36,870 bases of DNA, taken from positions 1 through 36,870 of the forward strand of contig JAEZYG010000074.1 of NCBI GenBank assembly GCA_023419175.1. The letters are read 5' to 3'. This DNA is from Actinomycetes bacterium. GTDB taxonomy: Bacteria; Actinomycetota; Actinomycetes; Propionibacteriales; Propionibacteriaceae. Made by a program: the position numbers and the translations under genes. Of the stretch, positions 33,254 to 36,870 are shown piece after piece; position 1 is the stretch's first letter, and each line of letters starts with the position of its first letter. Below the pieces are notes generated by a model. It ran no database searches. It was given only the letters and a program-made list of their open reading frames with translations, and was not told the DNA's origin.

Positions 33254-34175
33254 AAATAACAAGGAAGAGCTTCATGTAGGTGACGAGGTGGATCCTCGCA
33301 TCGTCGATGAGCACTCTGATCACATAGACGATCGGGAACATAATGAACAGATCGTCATCGATTCATCTCTAGCAGATCAGAAGGAGGAGTCTGTCTGTTC
33401 TGAACAGGGATCGGATGACGATACCGATGGTGGCGATAAAGCTACCGAGGTTCCCCATGATCCACATGCGACAGGATCGATTCCTCCCGCTCCGAAGTCG
33501 CGAGAAAAGAGCTGGCTTTCCAATCTGGCTGCTGGTATCGCTGGTGTGACCTCATGGAGCGAGCATAAGAAGATTCAAGACGATACGGTGCTTGGCGATG
33601 AGCCTAAGACCTCAGAGGTTGAGCGTGACCTTACCGCTGATAGCGTCCAGAAGGATAGTCCCACTGAGGTGATCGATCGTCCGTTGGTTGTCGGTGAAAG
33701 CTTGCCCACTGAGATCAACGAACCCATCTCTCAGATGACTGCTCCGATTCCTGGAGAGGAAGCGGTATCGGGTCTGCGTCCCTATGACGGGAATCGTCAG
33801 CGTCCGGCGCGCAAAGCTCGTCTTCGACTATCCAAGGTTGATCCGTGGTCGGTGATGAAGACCTCTCTCATGTTCTCGGTTGCCGCTGCAATCGTGGTCT
33901 TTATCGCGGTGGCTTTGGTGTGGAGTCTGGTGGAGGCTTCTGGCTCTTTGGAGAAATTGCAGGATGCTTTCACCGCTCTGTTCGGTAATGCGGACGGTAC
34001 CGGTGCTATCCAGGTCAGTTCCTATATCGACATATGGAGAGTCTTAGGTTTCACCGCTTTGATGGGAGCTATCAACGTCTTCTTGATGACCGCGATGGCT
34101 ACCTTGGGTGCCTTCCTTTACAATCTGTCCTCGTCGATTTTGGGAGGACTGGAGATCACCCTTGCAGAGGACTGA
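33246..34175 (+). CDS. DUF3566 membrane protein with acidic N-terminal tail
   Basis: The 309-residue protein has a long acidic, polar, probably cytoplasmic tail (to about residue 185). The C-terminal DUF3566 domain follows (LRLSKVDPWSVMKTSLMFSV), with two membrane helices around the loop GSLEKLQDAF. It is the counterpart of M. tuberculosis Rv0007, which also follows gyrA. Its function is unknown. I set the start at ATG 33246, which overlaps the gyrA stop (ATGAGTGA); ATG 33240 is an alternative with the GGAGA site too close. A strong terminator ends the gyrB-gyrA-DUF3566 unit. Confidence 0.88.
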   Translation: MSENNKEELHVGDEVDPRIVDEHSDHIDDREHNEQIVIDSSLADQKEESVCSEQGSDDDTDGGDKATEVPHDPHATGSIPPAPKSREKSWLSNLAAGIAGVTSWSEHKKIQDDTVLGDEPKTSEVERDLTADSVQKDSPTEVIDRPLVVGESLPTEINEPISQMTAPIPGEEAVSGLRPYDGNRQRPARKARLRLSKVDPWSVMKTSLMFSVAAAIVVFIAVALVWSLVEASGSLEKLQDAFTALFGNADGTGAIQVSSYIDIWRVLGFTALMGAINVFLMTAMATLGAFLYNLSSSILGGLEITLAED

Positions 34176-34191
34176 TTGATCTTGAACAATG

Positions 34192-34219
34192 AAAAACGGC
34201 GCCTATGGGCGCCGTTTTT
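34192..34219. terminator. Bidirectional intrinsic terminator after DUF3566
   Basis: The arms AAAAACGGCGCC (34192-34203) and GGCGCCGTTTTT (34208-34219) are perfect, with a four-base loop. The A and T runs make it work on both strands, serving DUF3566 and the convergent DUF4870 gene. Confidence 0.93.
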
Positions 34220-34232
34220 CATATCTGGATTC

Positions 34233-34745
34233 TCAGCCGAGAATACGCCACGTGAGGGGGTAGCGGTAGTCGATACCTTTATTGACCTTGATAGCGGCGA
34301 CAATTCCCATGACGAAAGAGAAGATAGACGCTCCAAAAAGGAGAGGTAGACCGATCACGATACCGAGAACTGAGATGATCAACAGAAGAGAGATCATGAT
34401 GGTGATCCACATAGTCAGCTGAAAATTGAAGGCTTCGGCAGCGTGGCGGGCGATCAGTGGAGAGTGATTCTTATAGTAGAGCCAGGCGATCAGAGGGCCG
34501 ATCAGGCCCAATGTTCCAACGGAGAGCACGGTGGCGAGCGGGCCGAGTAAGTGAATGATGGTGATTGTCGTCTTGTCGTTTTCGCTCATAGGCTGGCCGA
34601 TAGGGGAAAGCTGTTGGTTGGAGCGTTCTTGATAGAGGTAGGGATTCTGATAGGGATTGCTCATATCCTGGTGAGGAATCTGATTGGCAGCAGGGGGTTG
34701 CTGATAGTAAAAGGGTTCATCCCCATGATTGGCACCTGTACTCAT
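34233..34745 (-). CDS. DUF4870 membrane protein
   Basis: The 170-residue protein has a Gln/Pro/Tyr-rich N-terminus (about 1-55, with repeats of the NPYQNPYLYQ type). Three membrane helices follow (about 60-85, 105-130, 130-155), with the DUF4870 hallmarks HLLGPLATVLSVGTLGLIGPL, read here as HLLGPLATV then GLIGPLIAWLYYK, and HAAEAFNFQLT. The C-terminus reads VNKGIDYRYPLTWRI. Function is unknown. ATG 34745 is taken over the open frame to 34793 because the upstream part lacks a plausible start signal. It is convergent to DUF3566 and divergent from the terminal adhesin. Confidence 0.88.
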   Translation of the reverse strand: MSTGANHGDEPFYYQQPPAANQIPHQDMSNPYQNPYLYQERSNQQLSPIGQPMSENDKTTITIIHLLGPLATVLSVGTLGLIGPLIAWLYYKNHSPLIARHAAEAFNFQLTMWITIMISLLLIISVLGIVIGLPLLFGASIFSFVMGIVAAIKVNKGIDYRYPLTWRILG

Positions 34746-34802
34746 AGATATATTCTTTGCCAGAATCGTTGACGGGACAAGGCAAAGTTGCACTGAGAGA
34801 TG

Positions 34803-34954
34803 GCAACTAGTTGCGCTAAGGAAGTGAAGATCGATAATCGCTCTTCCTTTTCAGTTAAAAGTTTAACTTTTCTCTATGTCGATTTATCTCGTCATCAAAT
34901 AAATTAAAATAGTGTTCACTTCGTGAACATGTAAATATCAGACTGTAGTCTGAT
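34803..34954. promoter_or_regulatory. Array of four inverted repeats between DUF4870 and the adhesin gene
   Basis: Four symmetric sites lie in about 150 bases: GCAACTAGTTGC (34803-34814), AGTTAAA-AG-TTTAACT (34853-34868), TGTTCAC-TTC-GTGAACA (34913-34929) and ATCAGACT-GT-AGTCTGAT (34937-34954). All are perfect. They are probably operators for one or more regulators of the divergent genes; the third nearly repeats a site at 16537. Confidence 0.75.
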
Positions 34955-35042
34955 GTACTATCAGGGTCTATAACGGGAGAGACATAGTTATACCTAGTAA
35001 ATAGGACTTATAACCCTTATAAAGATCTGATCTCTACCCTGA

Positions 35043-35083
35043 CCCCCCCCTAATTTTGTTGATTCATTTCTGTTTTTTAATAT
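35043..35083 (+). promoter_or_regulatory. Candidate adhesin promoter beside a C8 tract
   Basis: A -35-like TTGTTG (35056-35061) and a -10 TAATAT (35078-35083) are 16 bases apart, about 38 bases before the adhesin ATG. A run of eight C (35043-35050) ends 5 bases upstream of the -35. Slippage in it would move the promoter relative to the upstream inverted repeats. Confidence 0.5.
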
Positions 35084-35120
35084 GGCTACGTTTAGGAATC
35101 CGACTGAAAGGAATCAGAGT

Positions 35121-36870
35121 ATGTCTCAACGTCATGCTGAGATATGCGCAGATGCTTCCACGGGTGCTCAACGAGGATCGTTGAGGCGTGCGTGGACGTG
35201 TCTACGAGGGGGGGTACTGTTCCTCGCTCTGATCGCTACATCGTTGCTATTGCCCAGCACGGTGGCGAGCGCATCTGGTATTGACATTTCGAATGACGTA
35301 CGTTTCATCCACGTTCCCCAAGATCACGGCACCGTCAAGCCCAATAGCGGCGAAGTCGTGCAGTGGAACTCGTCATTCGCATTGATCAACAAACCCGCCG
35401 AGGGGGATTATTTCGTTATCAACCTGGGATCGATCATGGATCCCGAAGGCGATACGGATCAGGGATATACCCCTCCTTCCCTCTACGTCAAGGGAGAAAA
35501 AGTCGCTGACGGCGTATGGGATAAGGCGAAAAACACCATCACCTATACCTTCAACAGTGCTGCATCCAAGTTTGATCGTATGCACTTCAGCGTCAATATC
35601 CCCATGGCGATCAAGCGTGAGAATGTTCACGGTAATGGACGGGTCGATCTCACATCGTCTGTCGGTAAGACGATGGTGACCGATCGTGCCTATGTGGATT
35701 GGCAGATGCGTGAAGATGGAGTTTACAATCTCGGTCGTGGCGATTCACCGTCGGTCGCTTCTCAGCTGACTGCGGTTAACGATGACGGTACATTTACCTA
35801 TGTCGTCTACTTCAACCCCGCCAAGCAATATCTCTATGCTGACGGAACGAACAATATGGTCTTGTTCGATTACGGTCTTGTCGATGACCCGACGAAAGTT
35901 GAGGAAGCTTTCAACCGTGGTGATTCCATGGATGAGGTCGTCGAGAAATTTGGATTGGGTAAACTCGCTGAGAATTTCACCATCACCGCGGCAACCTGGT
36001 ATCGCACAAAGCCCGGTTATCGTTTCCCCGATTCCTTCGTCATTGACGAAAACGATCCCGGTGTGGAAAAGCTCGTCCCCAATAACACCGAGTATTACGA
36101 CTTTAGATCCAATCCTGAAGATTTCGGTGAAGAAGGTACGGCAGGAGACTCCCTACGTCTCATCAAGCCCACTGAGGAAACCTATGCCGCGATCGTTAAG
36201 GGTAAATTCTACGATCCGAAGAATGACGAAGTTCCGTTGAATGTCTTCGCTGCCGTTCGTACCCAAGGTATGCTCAATCGCGGTAGCGATACGATCACCT
36301 CACGCGGACCGGCGAATCTCTCGGGTTCCTTCAGCGAGATTAACCGTTCCCACTCCTCTGGTGGAGGTATGAGCACCCGCTCAATCGGCGATTACGTTTG
36401 GTTGGATACGAATAAAGACGGTATTCAAGACGGTAACGAAACCGGTATTGAAGGCGTGATCGTTCGTCTCTATACCAAGGAAGAATTGGCGAAAGATCCC
36501 TCTCAAGGCGATCCTCGTCCGATGATGATCGACGTCACAGACGAAACCGGTCATTACACCTTCAACGGTGTTCCCAACGGAGACTACCTCGTCACATTCG
36601 AATACGATGAGGATTACTACGAAGAGACCACCGCAGGCGCCGGTGACGGGTCGAATGACTCCCGCGGCAAGCGCGTTGACGTCACTATGAAAGATGCCGA
36701 TATCGAGAATATCGACCTCGGCTTGACCGCTCCTAAAGCTGGAACAATCACCGTTACCCATAAGTACTACAGCATTGACGAAGATCAGCAGTGGGATACC
36801 CCAGGTCTCTTGGAAGGGCTCACCCCTGATTTCACTCAGGAGCGCAGCGGTCAAGGATCGCAGAAGAGCG
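35121..36870 (+). CDS. Large SdrD/MSCRAMM-like surface adhesin, 5' part (3' end beyond the window)
   Basis: The frame is open from ATG 35121 to the end of the window, giving 583 codons. AAAGGA (35107-35112) precedes the ATG. The product has a long basic N-region and a signal peptide with likely cleavage near residue 53 (ASA). Beta-rich adhesin domains follow (about 55-415; FIHVPQDHGTVKPNSGEVVQ and later YRFPDSF). An SdrD B-type domain (about 420-535) begins RSIGDYVWLDTNKDGIQDGN, with Asp-rich loops expected to bind calcium. Two RGDS motifs are present, at 206-209 (in context GRGDSP) and 266-269. A sortase signal would be expected beyond the window. Codons about 30-32 lie in a G7 run (35208-35214). 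The likely role is attachment to host or other bacterial surfaces; the ligand is unknown. Confidence 0.85.
   Translation, partial: MSQRHAEICADASTGAQRGSLRRAWTCLRGGVLFLALIATSLLLPSTVASASGIDISNDVRFIHVPQDHGTVKPNSGEVVQWNSSFALINKPAEGDYFVINLGSIMDPEGDTDQGYTPPSLYVKGEKVADGVWDKAKNTITYTFNSAASKFDRMHFSVNIPMAIKRENVHGNGRVDLTSSVGKTMVTDRAYVDWQMREDGVYNLGRGDSPSVASQLTAVNDDGTFTYVVYFNPAKQYLYADGTNNMVLFDYGLVDDPTKVEEAFNRGDSMDEVVEKFGLGKLAENFTITAATWYRTKPGYRFPDSFVIDENDPGVEKLVPNNTEYYDFRSNPEDFGEEGTAGDSLRLIKPTEETYAAIVKGKFYDPKNDEVPLNVFAAVRTQGMLNRGSDTITSRGPANLSGSFSEINRSHSSGGGMSTRSIGDYVWLDTNKDGIQDGNETGIEGVIVRLYTKEELAKDPSQGDPRPMMIDVTDETGHYTFNGVPNGDYLVTFEYDEDYYEETTAGAGDGSNDSRGKRVDVTMKDADIENIDLGLTAPKAGTITVTHKYYSIDEDQQWDTPGLLEGLTPDFTQERSGQGSQKS

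Noticed and set aside
1..36870. tRNA genes, rRNA genes, CRISPR arrays and insertion sequences
   Set aside because: I looked for T-loop-like GTTCGAATC patterns, regular direct repeats, transposase-like proteins and terminal inverted repeats and found none that stood up.

Overview
The window is the replication-origin neighbourhood of an actinobacterial chromosome. The gene order parB-parA-rsmG-jag-yidC-yidD-rnpA-rpmH | dnaA-dnaN-recF-DUF721-gyrB-gyrA-DUF3566, preceded by CCA-transferase, DUF6049, a MviN-type pseudokinase, trxB and trxA, is the order known from Mycobacterium tuberculosis and relatives. G+C looks moderate (about half by eye), and there are LPXTG-type and MSCRAMM-like surface proteins and a glutaminyl-tRNA synthetase. 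I infer a host-associated actinomycete of the Actinomycetaceae type; the genus cannot be fixed from this sequence.

Layout. 1-4120: 3' part of glnS, an unknown four-helix membrane protein and a sortase-anchored acidic surface protein. 4122-7927: a cofactor-free haloperoxidase-type hydrolase (minus strand), a penicillin-binding lipoprotein and an MscS channel. 8001-14806: a tight + strand run of CCA-adding enzyme, MFS transporter, DUF6049 protein and pseudokinase/discoidin protein. 15005-16400: trxB and trxA, each preceded by the same palindrome. 16754-21795: the minus-strand run parB, parA, rsmG, jag, yidC, yidD, rnpA, rpmH, with a parS site between parB and parA and a near-parS inside the start of parA. 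22119-34175: dnaA, the oriC intergenic region, dnaN, recF, DUF721, an orphan AT-rich membrane protein, a 765-base gene-free stretch, gyrB, gyrA and DUF3566. 34233-36870: a DUF4870 membrane protein (minus), a regulatory intergenic region dense in inverted repeats, and the 5' part of a large SdrD-type adhesin that runs off the end.

How it fits together. The centre is the machinery for starting replication (DnaA, DnaN, RecF, gyrase), segregating the origin (ParA, ParB, parS) and inserting membrane proteins (YidC, YidD). The flanks carry cell-envelope functions (PBP, MscS, pseudokinase, two surface proteins) and thiol redox control.

The points most worth a second look are: five perfect DnaA boxes inside or just before the DUF721 gene, more than in the dnaA-dnaN gap; a perfect 42-base palindrome centred on parS; a 17-base inverted repeat shared almost exactly by two distant intergenic regions; a palindrome shared by trxB and trxA; the loss of the MurJ flippase module from its usual place beside its pseudokinase partner; and the terminal adhesin, which has two RGDS motifs, a C8 tract beside its likely promoter and a G7 tract in its signal-peptide codons.
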